Shown piece after piece: positions 43,916 through 52,686 of a DNA stretch of 64,000 nucleotides. The notes below the pieces were generated by a model. That model was not told where the DNA came from. It made no database searches and saw only the letters and a list, made by a program, of their open reading frames with translations. The stretch comes from JANSWP01 sp041941305 (lineage in GTDB: Bacteria; Bacteroidota; Bacteroidia; Chitinophagales; Saprospiraceae), in contig JBGTQJ010000013.1 of assembly GCA_041941305.1 (NCBI GenBank), positions 120,740-184,739 of the forward strand. The letters are read 5' to 3'. The stretch's first letter is position 1. Each line of letters begins with the position of its first letter. The translations under genes and the position numbers were made by a program.

Positions 43916-46072
43916 TTAAAGTTTTACCCTGAGCATTTTATCTCTATAGGCCAGGGCAAATTGTATTTTGTAATAATCCAATTCTTCATTCATCGCCTCA
44001 AAAATCTCTTTCAATTTAAAAGGTTCCTCCATATCTTTTACAATTTCCAATACGCTTCCTATATCCTTCTTTGTTATAAAATCACTTAATTTGACTTCTT
44101 CCCCCTGCATATAAAACTTAACCAAATGAGCACCAATGGTCCCTGATGCCAATTCCCGCTCCTGGGCAATTTGTTCAACAGTTTTTCCACTTTTGTACAT
44201 TTGAAAGGAAATCAATGCCGAATCTCCTTTTGTTTTAATTCCCTCTTGACTTTTTTGTATAATAAATGCCTGAATTGCATCGAGGAAGGTTCTCCCAAAA
44301 TCTTTTAATTTGGCTTCCCCTACCCCGCTTATCTGGTGCATTTCCTCCATTGTTTTAGGTTTTACTGCAGCCATCTCCTCTAAACTGGCATCCGAAAAAA
44401 CGATATAGGGAGGAACACCTTTTTTCCTTGCTATTTCAATTCTTAACTTCCTTAAATGTTCAAATAATTCATCTCTAACACGTTGACGTTCAGCTTTCTT
44501 TTTCGTTTTCGCATCCGCTTTTTTCTGAGCTTCCTCTTTCCTTTTCCTTATGGTTTCAGCCTGTACAAATTGTACTTTTTGTCCTTCAAATAGGACTGCC
44601 TTACTGGCTTCTGTCAGTCTTACTTTGTTGTGGTCATCATATGCAATTTCAATTAAACCCTGATTGAGCATTTGTTCCATATAGCTTTGCCATAATTGCC
44701 AACTCAAATCTGCACCAGCTCCATAAGTCTTGATATTGTGGTACCCCCATTTGAATATTTCCTGTCTACGCGAGCCTCTTAAAACATCGATTAATAAGCC
44801 TTGCCCTACCCCTTCTTTTAACCTGGCGACGGCAGAAAGCGCTTTTTGAGCAATGATGGTTCCATCAATTACTTCAGGTGGGTTGTTGCATATATCGCAA
44901 TTACCACAATTGAGCCGCATATCTTCACTAAAATAATTCAATAATACTTTTCTTCTGCAAGCCACCGATGTAGCATATTTATACATCCTTTCCAATTTAG
45001 CCATCTTGATTTCTCTTAGATCTCCGCCTGCATCTTCAATGAATTCGCGATATCTGACTACATCCTGAAAACTGTAAAATAGCAAAGTATCTGCCTTTAC
45101 TCCATCTCGTCCTGCCCTTCCAATTTCCTGATAATAGCTTTCTATGTTTTTTGGCAAATTGTAATGTATGATCCAGCGAACGTTTGACTTGTCAATACCC
45201 ATACCAAATGCGACAGTAGCGGCGATAACAGGTATCTCATCTTTGATAAAAGCCTCTTGAACCCTACTCCGGTCAGCTGCACTCATACCCGCGTGATAAA
45301 AGTCTGATTTAATGCCATGAGCCAATAATTTGGCACATACGTCTTCAGTATTTTTTCGACTAAGGCAGTAAATAATGCCAGATTGATTTGGATGAGCAGC
45401 AATAAACTCAAGAATCTGTTCGATTCTTTTGCGCCCAGGTCTTACCTCAAGGCTCAGATTTGGACGATCAAATGACGCGATGAAAGTTGCGGGCTTATCA
45501 AGCTCTAACTGTTCCACAATATCTTTTCTGGTCATTCTGTCCGCTGTTGCCGTTAAGGCCACCGTTGGCGTATTTGGAAACTCATTTTTAAGAAATTTTA
45601 ATTTGGCATATTCAGGTCTAAAATCATGTCCCCAGGATGAAATACAATGTGCCTCATCAATTGCGAATAGATTCACATTGACGCTTTTAAGCAATGGAAG
45701 GAATTCCTGTGTACACATTTTTTCTGGTGAAACATACATTAAATCCAACCTACCATAAAACAGATCATCCTCTACAGCTCTTTGTTCAGCAGGATCCAAA
45801 GAACTATTCAAAAAAGCCGCTTTGATTCCGTTGGCCCGCAGTGCCTCCACCTGATCTTTCATTAAGGATATTAGCGGAGATACCACCATACAGGTTCCCT
45901 CCATGGTTACTGCTGGAATTTGATAACAAATAGATTTCCCACCACCAGTAGGCATCAAAACCAGCGCATCCTTTTTTTGAAAAATCGCCTCAATGATTTC
46001 AGCCTGATTGGGGCGAAAAGCATCATAACCAAAATATTTTTTCAGTGCCTCCTGAGCGATGTTAATATTCAT
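43916..46072 (-). CDS. recQ: ATP-dependent DNA helicase RecQ
   Basis: A 718-residue 3'-to-5' DNA helicase of recombination and replication-fork repair. Walker A is MPTGGGKSICYQ (Lys46), Walker B DEAH is in AIDEAHCISSWGHDFRPEY, and helicase C motifs include GIIYCLSRKNTE, AFGMGIDKSNVRWIIH and QEIGRAGRDG. The zinc-binding Cys cluster is CRRKVLLNYF ... CGNCDIC. RQC and HRDC domains follow (PPYIVFSDASLEEMA, ISGVGEAKLKDFG), and a C-terminal helix-turn-helix resembles HTH_40 (SGKTVEQIAQERELASGTIG). The length and order match long bacterial RecQ proteins. It is a housekeeping gene between accessory loci. Confidence 0.96.
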   Translation of the reverse strand: MNINIAQEALKKYFGYDAFRPNQAEIIEAIFQKKDALVLMPTGGGKSICYQIPAVTMEGTCMVVSPLISLMKDQVEALRANGIKAAFLNSSLDPAEQRAVEDDLFYGRLDLMYVSPEKMCTQEFLPLLKSVNVNLFAIDEAHCISSWGHDFRPEYAKLKFLKNEFPNTPTVALTATADRMTRKDIVEQLELDKPATFIASFDRPNLSLEVRPGRKRIEQILEFIAAHPNQSGIIYCLSRKNTEDVCAKLLAHGIKSDFYHAGMSAADRSRVQEAFIKDEIPVIAATVAFGMGIDKSNVRWIIHYNLPKNIESYYQEIGRAGRDGVKADTLLFYSFQDVVRYREFIEDAGGDLREIKMAKLERMYKYATSVACRRKVLLNYFSEDMRLNCGNCDICNNPPEVIDGTIIAQKALSAVARLKEGVGQGLLIDVLRGSRRQEIFKWGYHNIKTYGAGADLSWQLWQSYMEQMLNQGLIEIAYDDHNKVRLTEASKAVLFEGQKVQFVQAETIRKRKEEAQKKADAKTKKKAERQRVRDELFEHLRKLRIEIARKKGVPPYIVFSDASLEEMAAVKPKTMEEMHQISGVGEAKLKDFGRTFLDAIQAFIIQKSQEGIKTKGDSALISFQMYKSGKTVEQIAQERELASGTIGAHLVKFYMQGEEVKLSDFITKKDIGSVLEIVKDMEEPFKLKEIFEAMNEELDYYKIQFALAYRDKMLRVKL

Positions 46073-46123
46073 ATTTAAGATTGTTTTTCAGCTATTTGTG
46101 TTCATATACTACTAACCTGGGAC

Positions 46124-47491
46124 TCAAAACTCTCTAATTTTTATACTTCTAAAAGAGACTTCATTTCCATGATCCTGTAGTAAGATGTGTCCTTCTGGAA
46201 GTTCACCAAAATTTGGCCAAACTTTGTATTTACTATATGCCACCAGGGCACGATACATTTGCGTATTTCGTTCGTATTCAATCACCTTAAAGCCATTCAA
46301 CCAATGTTCGATATGATTGCCATTCACAACAATTCTGGCTTGATTCCACTTTCCAATACCTCTAAAGTCTTTGTGGCGACCTGGTACTGACAGGTTTTTC
46401 GCCGTAATCAGGTCATATAGAGAAGCACAAGTTCTATTTCCTTTAACACCCATTTTGGCATCTGGATGGGCTTGATCGTCCAGGATTTGATATTCCAAAC
46501 CTATACTTGAACCAGGTCCTTTATTCAATTCCGGGTCAACAAAATATTTGATACCGCTATTGGCACCTTTTGTGATTTTGAACTCTAATTTTAATTCAAA
46601 ATTGCTGAATTTGTCTTTTGTGATGATATCACCACCCGCCCTGGATTCATCTCCTCCTGTCTCCAAAACAGTTAAGATTCCATTTTCAATTACCCAGCCT
46701 TTATCCGGAAAATCCATAGATCGAGCACTCCTCCAACCATCAGTGCTTTTGCCATCCCAAAGCAATCTCCAGCCTTTTCTTTTTTCCTGCTGTGTTAAGG
46801 TGTTCGCTACAAAATTTTCTTCTACCACTAAGGGATCAGGGTTTTTTCTTGCATTTTCCAAGTCTGAAGTTTTTATCCTGATATTTCTCCATTTGACTTT
46901 TGCACCAACCAGGCTTTTATCTCCGATAGAATGAACCTGAAGCCCTATAAATCCTTTTTCAGTCCAATCATCCACTATATTGCATGTGTTAATTCCGTTT
47001 ACCCATACTCGAATACTATGACCTATAGCTTCAACTCGAAAATGATTCCAGTGACCATTTACAAATGCTTTGCGTCCCCTCTCATTTTGAGCTAAAGGAG
47101 TCAACCAGCCTCTCCTACCTTCATCATAGATGCCTCCACTATAAGCTCTTTTGGAAGGATCAATTTCGACCTGATACCCATGCACTCTTCCATTATGATA
47201 GTTTTCAAGACTATTGCTTCTGATTTGAACCCCTGAATTCAATCTTGGATCCACCTGAACATCAAACTCAAGAATAAAATCAGCATAATGTTCTTTGGTA
47301 CATAAAAAAGTATTTGGTGTATTCATTTGGGCTATGCCAACAATGGTTTCATCTTGGATCAGGTAATCCGCCTTACCATTCTTTACTTCCCAATTATCCA
47401 GATTTTGATTATTGAAAAGTTCGGTCCATACCTCTTCCTGACCGATTAAAATTTGAGAAAAAAACAGTAAACAAATTACAATTCTTGCCAT
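46124..47491 (-). CDS. Secreted protein with two DUF1080 (3-keto-disaccharide hydrolase-like) domains
   Basis: A 455-residue exported protein (signal peptide MARIVICLLFFSQILIGQ). It has two tandem DUF1080 jelly-roll domains. The first (~20-210) has ELFNNQNLDNWEVKNGKADY, FDVQVDPRLNSGVQIRSN and GYQVEIDPSKRAYSGGIYDE. The second (~240-455) has RLLWDGKSTDGWRSARSMDF, FELKLEFKITKGANSGIKYF and LEYQILDDQAHPDA. Some members hydrolyse 3-keto-glycosides, so a role in sugar breakdown is a reasonable inference. It is divergent from the dehydrogenase/cytochrome lipoprotein 58 bases away, and genes of both families often occur together in Bacteroidota and Planctomycetota. Confidence 0.9.
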   Translation of the reverse strand: MARIVICLLFFSQILIGQEEVWTELFNNQNLDNWEVKNGKADYLIQDETIVGIAQMNTPNTFLCTKEHYADFILEFDVQVDPRLNSGVQIRSNSLENYHNGRVHGYQVEIDPSKRAYSGGIYDEGRRGWLTPLAQNERGRKAFVNGHWNHFRVEAIGHSIRVWVNGINTCNIVDDWTEKGFIGLQVHSIGDKSLVGAKVKWRNIRIKTSDLENARKNPDPLVVEENFVANTLTQQEKRKGWRLLWDGKSTDGWRSARSMDFPDKGWVIENGILTVLETGGDESRAGGDIITKDKFSNFELKLEFKITKGANSGIKYFVDPELNKGPGSSIGLEYQILDDQAHPDAKMGVKGNRTCASLYDLITAKNLSVPGRHKDFRGIGKWNQARIVVNGNHIEHWLNGFKVIEYERNTQMYRALVAYSKYKVWPNFGELPEGHILLQDHGNEVSFRSIKIREF

Positions 47492-47516
47492 TTTATTTAG
47501 TTGTGATTTAAGCGTT

Positions 47517-47524
47517 TAATTTTG
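47517..47524 (+). promoter_or_regulatory. Putative -7 box for the lipoprotein dehydrogenase/cytochrome gene
   Basis: TAATTTTG matches TAnnTTTG and ends 25 bases before the ATG at 47550. It sits in a 58-base divergent spacer, which limits where the promoter can be. Confidence 0.5.
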
Positions 47525-47549
47525 CAATTCAATTTTGGCGAATATACAA

Positions 47550-49862
47550 ATGACTCGAAAAAATAATTTTCAAATCACCGAAAAGAATTTCCTGAATAGG
47601 ATCAACCTTTTTCTTATAGCTCAGAAATCATGTTTAAAAGTCTTAATTCTACTATTTGTACTTTTTGGCTGCAAAAAGTCACATTTTGAACCACAAAAAA
47701 TTTTATTGTCTTCATATCAAATTGAGGAAGGCTTTCATTTAGAGGTAGTGGCATCCGAGCCAATTCTGAAAGCTCCTGTAGCAATGGACTTTGATGAACA
47801 AGGAAGAATGTGGGTAGTTGAAATGCAAGGATATATGTCAAATATTGATGGAAAAGGAGAAGAAGGACCAAGTGGTAGAATTTTAATTTTAGGAGATAAA
47901 GATAATGATGGAATAATTGATCATAGCAAGGTTTTTTTGGAAGGTTTGGTGTTACCCCGAGCTATAGCTTTGGTTTATGGAGGCGTATTATTTGCAGAAC
48001 CTCCAAACTTGTGGTTTGTAAAGAGAAACGGAGATCTGCCAGGTCAATGGCAGTTAGTTGATGATAAATACGCCATCGGAGGAAATGTAGAACATCAGTC
48101 CAACGGATTGACAAGGCATATTGATAACTGGATTTATAGTGCGCGAACCACTGCCAGATATAAAAGAGTAGGTAAAAAATGGTTAAAAGAAGAAGAACCC
48201 CTGAGGTTTCGGGGACAATGGGGGCTGACTTTTGATGATTCAGGAAGGTTGTTTTACAATGACAATTCAAATCCCCTTTACTCAGATTTAACCATGCCAG
48301 GATTATTGACTCAAAACCCCAACCACATTCCAGAGAAGGGAGTTTTTGAGTGGTTGATGAAGGACAGACGATTGTGGCCACTACATGCGACATCTGTAAA
48401 CAGGGGTTATATTGAAGGAAATTTAGATGAAAAAGGAATATTAAAAAAAGTCACTTCAACATGTGGACCTGTAATATATCGAGGTGCCCAATTTCCAGAG
48501 GAATACCTTGGTAACGCATTTGTCTGTGCTCCAGAAGGAAATTTAATTAAACGATATAAACTTTTAGAAGTAGGTAATGAAATCACTGCAAGTCAAGCAT
48601 ACACCGAAAAGGAATTCCTGGCATCAACTGATGAAGGATTTCGACCAGTCAATTTATACAATGGCCCTGACGGAGCTTTATATATTGTTGATTTTCATAG
48701 AGGCATCATTCAACATAAAGTATACCTGACCTCTTATTTGAGAGAGCAGTATTTGGAAAAAGGGCTGGATACCATCGTTCATTATGGCAGAATTTTGAAA
48801 ATTACCAGCAAAGAAAATCCTGAACAAGTAAAAGTTGATTTTGGAAACTTATCATCTAGAGAGTTAGTCAAATTATTGGATCACCCAAGTGGTTATATTA
48901 GAAATGAGGCACAACAATATCTGATAGAAAGAGAAAACAAAAAGGTCATCTCAGGAATAGCGCAAGTAGCCCAAAATCCTCAAAACCCATTTGGACAAAT
49001 TCACGCACTGTGGACATTAGAAGGATTCAATGCTTTGACTTTTGAACTTTTGGAAGTTGTATTGGAAAAATCCAAATTCCAGGTACAATCCCATGCAATT
49101 CGATTGATGGAGAAGTATTTTAGAACAGATAAAAAAAATCAAATTGAATCAATTATCGCAAATCTGGCCAAATCCAATAATCCTAAATTAAACATTCAAT
49201 TGGCTGTAACAACAGGTCTTTATTCGAAATTGAATCCAGAATTTTCTTTCCCTGTTTTGAAAAAATTACTTGAAAACAATCCCCTTGATACCCTTCTTTG
49301 CAATGCTGTTATGAGTGGGATTTTTCAGAATGAGGCTTTTTTAAAAAATTACTTAATCGGCTGTGGATTTAAAGAAGATCACCTAACAATCAAATACTTA
49401 GACTATTCAATGAAAAAAGACGCTTCTTCTAAAAAGTCAATTGTTGCCAACAATTTTGGGAAGGATGAAAAAACCAATGGGTTGGAATTGTACAAAATAC
49501 ATTGCAGTAACTGTCATGGAATTAGTGGGCTAGGCATACCAAATACGGCTCCTCCATTGTATGGATCAGAATGGATTGAGGGAAACCCGAGAAAATTAAT
49601 TTTAATAACCCTGCACGGCTTACAAGGTCCAATTACAGTAGACGGAAAAAAATACGAATTGGCAAATGTAATGCCTGGGTTAAAAGATAATCCAGATTTA
49701 AACGACCAGGATTTAGCCAATTTGCTCACCTTTGTAAGAAACGCATTTAGCAAAGATCCTATTGACATTCACAAAAATGAAATATTAGATGCACGCAAAC
49801 TAGCTCCGCCTGAAAATCAACTATTTACAGAAGAGACGATTTTAAAACACATAATGGATTAA
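47550..49862 (+). CDS. PVC-type lipoprotein: sugar dehydrogenase-like propeller, HEAT-like repeats, cytochrome c
   Basis: A 770-residue protein. The ATG at 47550 is used instead of a TTG five codons upstream. A hydrophobic segment ends in a lipobox-like LFGC, so it is probably a lipoprotein. Residues ~50-430 form a glucose/sorbosone dehydrogenase-like propeller (PVAMDFDEQGRMWVVEMQGY, NGPDGALYIVDFHRGII). HEAT-like helical repeats follow to ~630. The C-terminus is cytochrome c with C652-S-N-C655-H656 (HCSNCHG) and a likely Met ligand in NVMPGL. This is the membrane-bound dehydrogenase/haem-binding CxxCH arrangement known from Planctomycetota and Bacteroidota. Substrate is unknown; the adjacent DUF1080 protein suggests a sugar. 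Confidence 0.9.
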   Translation: MTRKNNFQITEKNFLNRINLFLIAQKSCLKVLILLFVLFGCKKSHFEPQKILLSSYQIEEGFHLEVVASEPILKAPVAMDFDEQGRMWVVEMQGYMSNIDGKGEEGPSGRILILGDKDNDGIIDHSKVFLEGLVLPRAIALVYGGVLFAEPPNLWFVKRNGDLPGQWQLVDDKYAIGGNVEHQSNGLTRHIDNWIYSARTTARYKRVGKKWLKEEEPLRFRGQWGLTFDDSGRLFYNDNSNPLYSDLTMPGLLTQNPNHIPEKGVFEWLMKDRRLWPLHATSVNRGYIEGNLDEKGILKKVTSTCGPVIYRGAQFPEEYLGNAFVCAPEGNLIKRYKLLEVGNEITASQAYTEKEFLASTDEGFRPVNLYNGPDGALYIVDFHRGIIQHKVYLTSYLREQYLEKGLDTIVHYGRILKITSKENPEQVKVDFGNLSSRELVKLLDHPSGYIRNEAQQYLIERENKKVISGIAQVAQNPQNPFGQIHALWTLEGFNALTFELLEVVLEKSKFQVQSHAIRLMEKYFRTDKKNQIESIIANLAKSNNPKLNIQLAVTTGLYSKLNPEFSFPVLKKLLENNPLDTLLCNAVMSGIFQNEAFLKNYLIGCGFKEDHLTIKYLDYSMKKDASSKKSIVANNFGKDEKTNGLELYKIHCSNCHGISGLGIPNTAPPLYGSEWIEGNPRKLILITLHGLQGPITVDGKKYELANVMPGLKDNPDLNDQDLANLLTFVRNAFSKDPIDIHKNEILDARKLAPPENQLFTEETILKHIMD

Positions 49863-49953
49863 GCTTTAACCCTTTTATTAGGATTAAAGTTAAAATTAGT
49901 TATTACCTCCCATTCACTGTCCCAATGACGACAACTGTGTCATCATTTCTCCC

Positions 49954-49961
49954 TATATTTG
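49954..49961 (+). promoter_or_regulatory. Putative -7 box for trxA
   Basis: TATATTTG matches TAnnTTTG, ~127 bases before the ATG. A leader of that length is plausible but no -33 element is clear. Confidence 0.4.
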
Positions 49962-50087
49962 CAAACTCTTTTATAACAAGAGGTGTTCTTGATTCATTGA
50001 TAAATAATTATTCAATTGTGCGTAGGTTTTGAGGATATAAAATTGAACATAGTAACCTACTCACAATCAAATCAAAATTTGAAAATA

Positions 50088-50414
50088 ATGGCATTCGAAT
50101 TCACAGATGCGAACTTTCAAGCGGAAGCCTTAGAAAATGAAGGTTTAACTTTAATAGATTTTTGGGCAGAATGGTGTGGACCATGTCGTGCGGTCGCTCC
50201 AATCGTTGAAGAACTATCGACAGAATATGAAGGGAGGGTTAAAGTTGGTAAAATGGATGTTGATAGCAACCAAGATGTCCCATTCAAATATAAAGTCAGA
50301 AGTATTCCGACTTTATTGCTGTTGAAAAATGGAGAAGTCGTAGATAAAATGGTAGGATTTACCAATAAAGCTGGTTTGGTAGAAAAAATTGAAAAACAAT
50401 TGGTTCCTGCCTGA
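50088..50414 (+). CDS. trxA: Thioredoxin
   Basis: A 108-residue thioredoxin, the cytoplasmic disulfide reductant for ribonucleotide reductase, peroxiredoxins and others. The active site WCGPC places the redox cysteines at 30 and 33; the buried Asp (LIDFWAEW), the cis-Pro in VRSIPTLLLL and the final VEKIEKQL complete the fold. The ATG at 50088 gives the usual length and start (MAFEFTDANF); the frame upstream is a non-homologous extension. It is monocistronic, with a TATATTTG box upstream and a strong terminator after it. Confidence 0.96.
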   Translation: MAFEFTDANFQAEALENEGLTLIDFWAEWCGPCRAVAPIVEELSTEYEGRVKVGKMDVDSNQDVPFKYKVRSIPTLLLLKNGEVVDKMVGFTNKAGLVEKIEKQLVPA

Positions 50415-50442
50415 TCGTTCATTTTACTTCTATCGTAAAATG

Positions 50443-50480
50443 AAAAGCCCTTGAATCTGTATGATTCAAGGGCTTTTTTG
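50443..50480 (+). terminator. Rho-independent terminator after trxA
   Basis: AAAAGCCCTTGAATC pairs perfectly with GATTCAAGGGCTTTT across a four-base TGTA/T loop region and is followed by a T-run. It is about 29 bases past the stop. Confidence 0.9.
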
Positions 50481-50572
50481 TTAAGGATTTGCAAACGCTT
50501 CTTTTTTTTGACAATTCACCTACCCTTTCCGCATCCGGCTTTCATATTGTTTAACCAAAAATTAAATCAATT

Positions 50573-51457
50573 ATGAAATTTTTCTTTAAAGTCGCGATGA
50601 TTGCTCTTTTATTTTTTAGCTGTTCAAGTAGTCCGGATGCTTTTAATGCCGTACCGGATTACTCAGAAAACATGGAACAAGCCAATATTCCTCAGCCCAT
50701 TGAGGAAGAATTCCATGACGATTACAATTCTAATAAGTTGGCAAAAAACAATGTAAAAGTCGCATTGGAGCCAGAGCTCAATCCATTGGAGGATTTAAAA
50801 ATCATAAAAACTGCTGATTACAAATTCCAGGTAAAGGATGTCGATCTCAGTTCAAAAAAAATCCAAATGGCTGTCCGAAATAATTCTGCCTATGTTTCAG
50901 GAATGAATATGACTGTTGATGCCTATCAGAAAAACAACAATATTGTCATCAGGGTCCCCAATGTCAAATTTGAGGATTTAATGGAAATAATAGGGGAAGA
51001 GGCAGAGTTCACCAATCACAAAAGAATCAATACCCAGGATGTTTCTGAAGAATATGTAGACATTGAAACCCGACTAAAAACTAAAAAGGAAGTAAAAGCA
51101 CGCTATGAGGCTATGCTCCGTAGCCAGGCAAAAACGATGGAACAGGTTTTCCATGCGGAAGAAAAAATCAGGCAATTGCAAGAAGAAATTGAGGCAAAAG
51201 AAGGTCGTTTGCGATTCTTAAAAGACAAAGTCGCCTTTAGTACAATCAACCTGGAAATCTATCAGGTAGTCGATTTGGAGGCCATGGCAAAAGCACACGA
51301 AAGAGGGTTTTCTGATGATTTTAAAGATAGCTTTATGAACGGTTGGTCCATCATTATGAATATTTTACTGGCTATGACCAAAATTTGGCCAGCTATTTTG
51401 GTGGTCCTAGGATTTTTAGTCTGGAGATGGAATTGGATCAAAAGTTTAAGGGCTTGA
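50573..51457 (+). CDS. DUF4349 lipoprotein
   Basis: A 294-residue lipoprotein (lipobox FFSC at ~17) of the DUF4349 family. The central domain is recognisable: IIKTADYKFQVKDVDLSSKK, VPNVKFEDLMEIIGEEAE, and VSEEYVDIETRLKTKKEV. A coiled coil follows (AEEKIRQLQEEIEAKEGRL), then VAFSTINLEIYQ, and a C-terminal membrane helix (IIMNILLAMTKIWPAILVVL). It has both a lipid anchor and a membrane segment, and family function is unknown. It sits alone between trxA and a long intergenic stretch. Confidence 0.88.
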   Translation: MKFFFKVAMIALLFFSCSSSPDAFNAVPDYSENMEQANIPQPIEEEFHDDYNSNKLAKNNVKVALEPELNPLEDLKIIKTADYKFQVKDVDLSSKKIQMAVRNNSAYVSGMNMTVDAYQKNNNIVIRVPNVKFEDLMEIIGEEAEFTNHKRINTQDVSEEYVDIETRLKTKKEVKARYEAMLRSQAKTMEQVFHAEEKIRQLQEEIEAKEGRLRFLKDKVAFSTINLEIYQVVDLEAMAKAHERGFSDDFKDSFMNGWSIIMNILLAMTKIWPAILVVLGFLVWRWNWIKSLRA

Positions 51458-51473
51458 TTCCATTTTTCTAGCT

Positions 51474-51566
51474 AAAACCTGTTGGGTTGTTCTAAGAAAT
51501 AGGCAGGGATTGAATAAATCCAGGCAGTCCTTTCGTTTAAATTCAACCTAACAGGTTTTTTTAATA
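51474..51566 (+). terminator. Terminator-like stem with large internal structured loop
   Basis: AAAACCTGTTGGGTTG (51474-51489) pairs with CAACCTAACAGGTTTT (51544-51559) with one G-U pair, followed by more T. The 54-base loop contains its own small stem GGATT/AATCC. It begins 16 bases after the DUF4349 stop, so it may end that transcript or belong to a small structured RNA. Confidence 0.5.
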
Positions 51567-51601
51567 CCGTGTTATTGAAATAACTTAAATCCTTTGAATT
51601 G

Positions 51602-51662
51602 AATGAAAATGAAAATTGAAATAAAAATTAAAGATAGTGCTTAAACCATTTTCATTTTCATT
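51602..51662. repeat. A/T-rich inverted repeat, second copy of the type at 9462
   Basis: AATGAAAATGAAAAT (51602-51616) and ATTTTCATTTTCATT (51648-51662) are perfect 15-bp arms around a 31-base centre containing AAATTAAAG. The arms match those at 9462-9526 closely, though the centre has no hexamer array. Confidence 0.7.
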
Positions 51663-51776
51663 CCAAAAGGATCTTAATTTACTTTGATTACAGAATATTT
51701 ATTTAAGGAACTACTGTTAATTCAAATCTCACTTTAACATTAATAGAGTAATCTCCACTAAAAAACAAATTGTTTT

Positions 51777-51784
51777 TATATTTG
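51777..51784 (+). promoter_or_regulatory. Putative -7 box for the membrane protein gene at 51829
   Basis: TATATTTG matches TAnnTTTG and ends 44 bases before the ATG. Confidence 0.45.
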
Positions 51785-51828
51785 TAATTATTTTAATGTG
51801 AATGTTGTAATTACAAATTACCTTACCT

Positions 51829-52515
51829 ATGTCCCGTTTATCAGAAATTACCGTTCAAGTACAAGCTCAGGAATTTTTAGCCAAACGATATAGAAAAAAA
51901 GCAAGAAAAGGGAAAATGTTTTCCCAATTAGAAGTACGAACTAAAAAACACTATGGAGGAAAAAGAGCTGATGGACTACTCGCCTTTAAACACTGGTTAC
52001 TAGGCACTTATGTAGTAAGCATGGAAGCAAAATCCTCCAAGACCTTACCAGCAATAAGACCTAAAAGAGATGTATGGCTGTTGGTTTGGAATAGTTTTAG
52101 AGCCGGGATGATTATTAGTATACTGACAGGTGCTTTTTTCGCAATTTTTAAAATTGATGATGGTTTAATTCAAGTTTTGCTACCCTTGAATGTCCTGGGT
52201 GTTGGCGCATTGACTTATGGTTTTATCACAAAAGATCATTTTTCCCATAAAACAGTAAGTGTAGTAAAACAAATTGGTCACTATCCTGCCAATGAACAAT
52301 GGTTGGCTTTTTCTCAGGATAGCCTCAATTCCATATCCTTTGAGAAGACCAAATCACTTAGAACCATTTGTAAATACCGTGGTATTGGAATATTAATCGT
52401 AAAGCCACGAGGGAAAGTTGAAATATTTTTAAATGCCAAATACAAATCGAAATGGTTTGGGCACTTTTTAAAATACTACAGTGTAGAGCAAGAGATAAAA
52501 AAGCAAATTGCCTGA
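51829..52515 (+). CDS. Membrane protein with nuclease-like N-terminal spacing, function unknown
   Basis: A 228-residue protein I do not assign to a known family. The N-terminal ~75 residues are cytoplasmic and basic. They contain Asp48 in GKRADGLLAF and a Glu66-Ala-Lys68 triad in VVSMEAKS, with Glu15 earlier; this spacing resembles PD-(D/E)xK nucleases, but the call is tentative. Two membrane segments follow (VWLLVWNSFRAGMIISILTG and a second near VLLPLNVLGVGALTYGFI). The last ~100 residues are soluble and end in KKQIA. A TATATTTG box precedes it, and it is not in an operon. It could be a membrane-tethered nuclease-fold protein or simply an uncharacterised envelope protein. Confidence 0.7.
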   Translation: MSRLSEITVQVQAQEFLAKRYRKKARKGKMFSQLEVRTKKHYGGKRADGLLAFKHWLLGTYVVSMEAKSSKTLPAIRPKRDVWLLVWNSFRAGMIISILTGAFFAIFKIDDGLIQVLLPLNVLGVGALTYGFITKDHFSHKTVSVVKQIGHYPANEQWLAFSQDSLNSISFEKTKSLRTICKYRGIGILIVKPRGKVEIFLNAKYKSKWFGHFLKYYSVEQEIKKQIA

Positions 52516-52686
52516 CCAATTGTCCATTCTACCTTACTAATATTTAGGTGAATTGTCGAAGACCTAACTTCTATCCCTTACTCAAATCCCAAATATTCGT
52601 ATTCTTGCAGCAAATCAGTCAATAATCGGGTCCAAGTGATTTCATTCCCAAAGGGATGTATTCATATAGCGCCAAATAATCCCACT

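Larger units (their letters stand above)
51458..51828. other. Gene-free region with two inverted-repeat structures
   Basis: 371 bases after the DUF4349 gene. It holds a long-loop stem (51474-51559), the A/T-rich inverted repeat (51602-51662) and a candidate -7 box (51777-51784). I see no gene. Confidence 0.6.
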
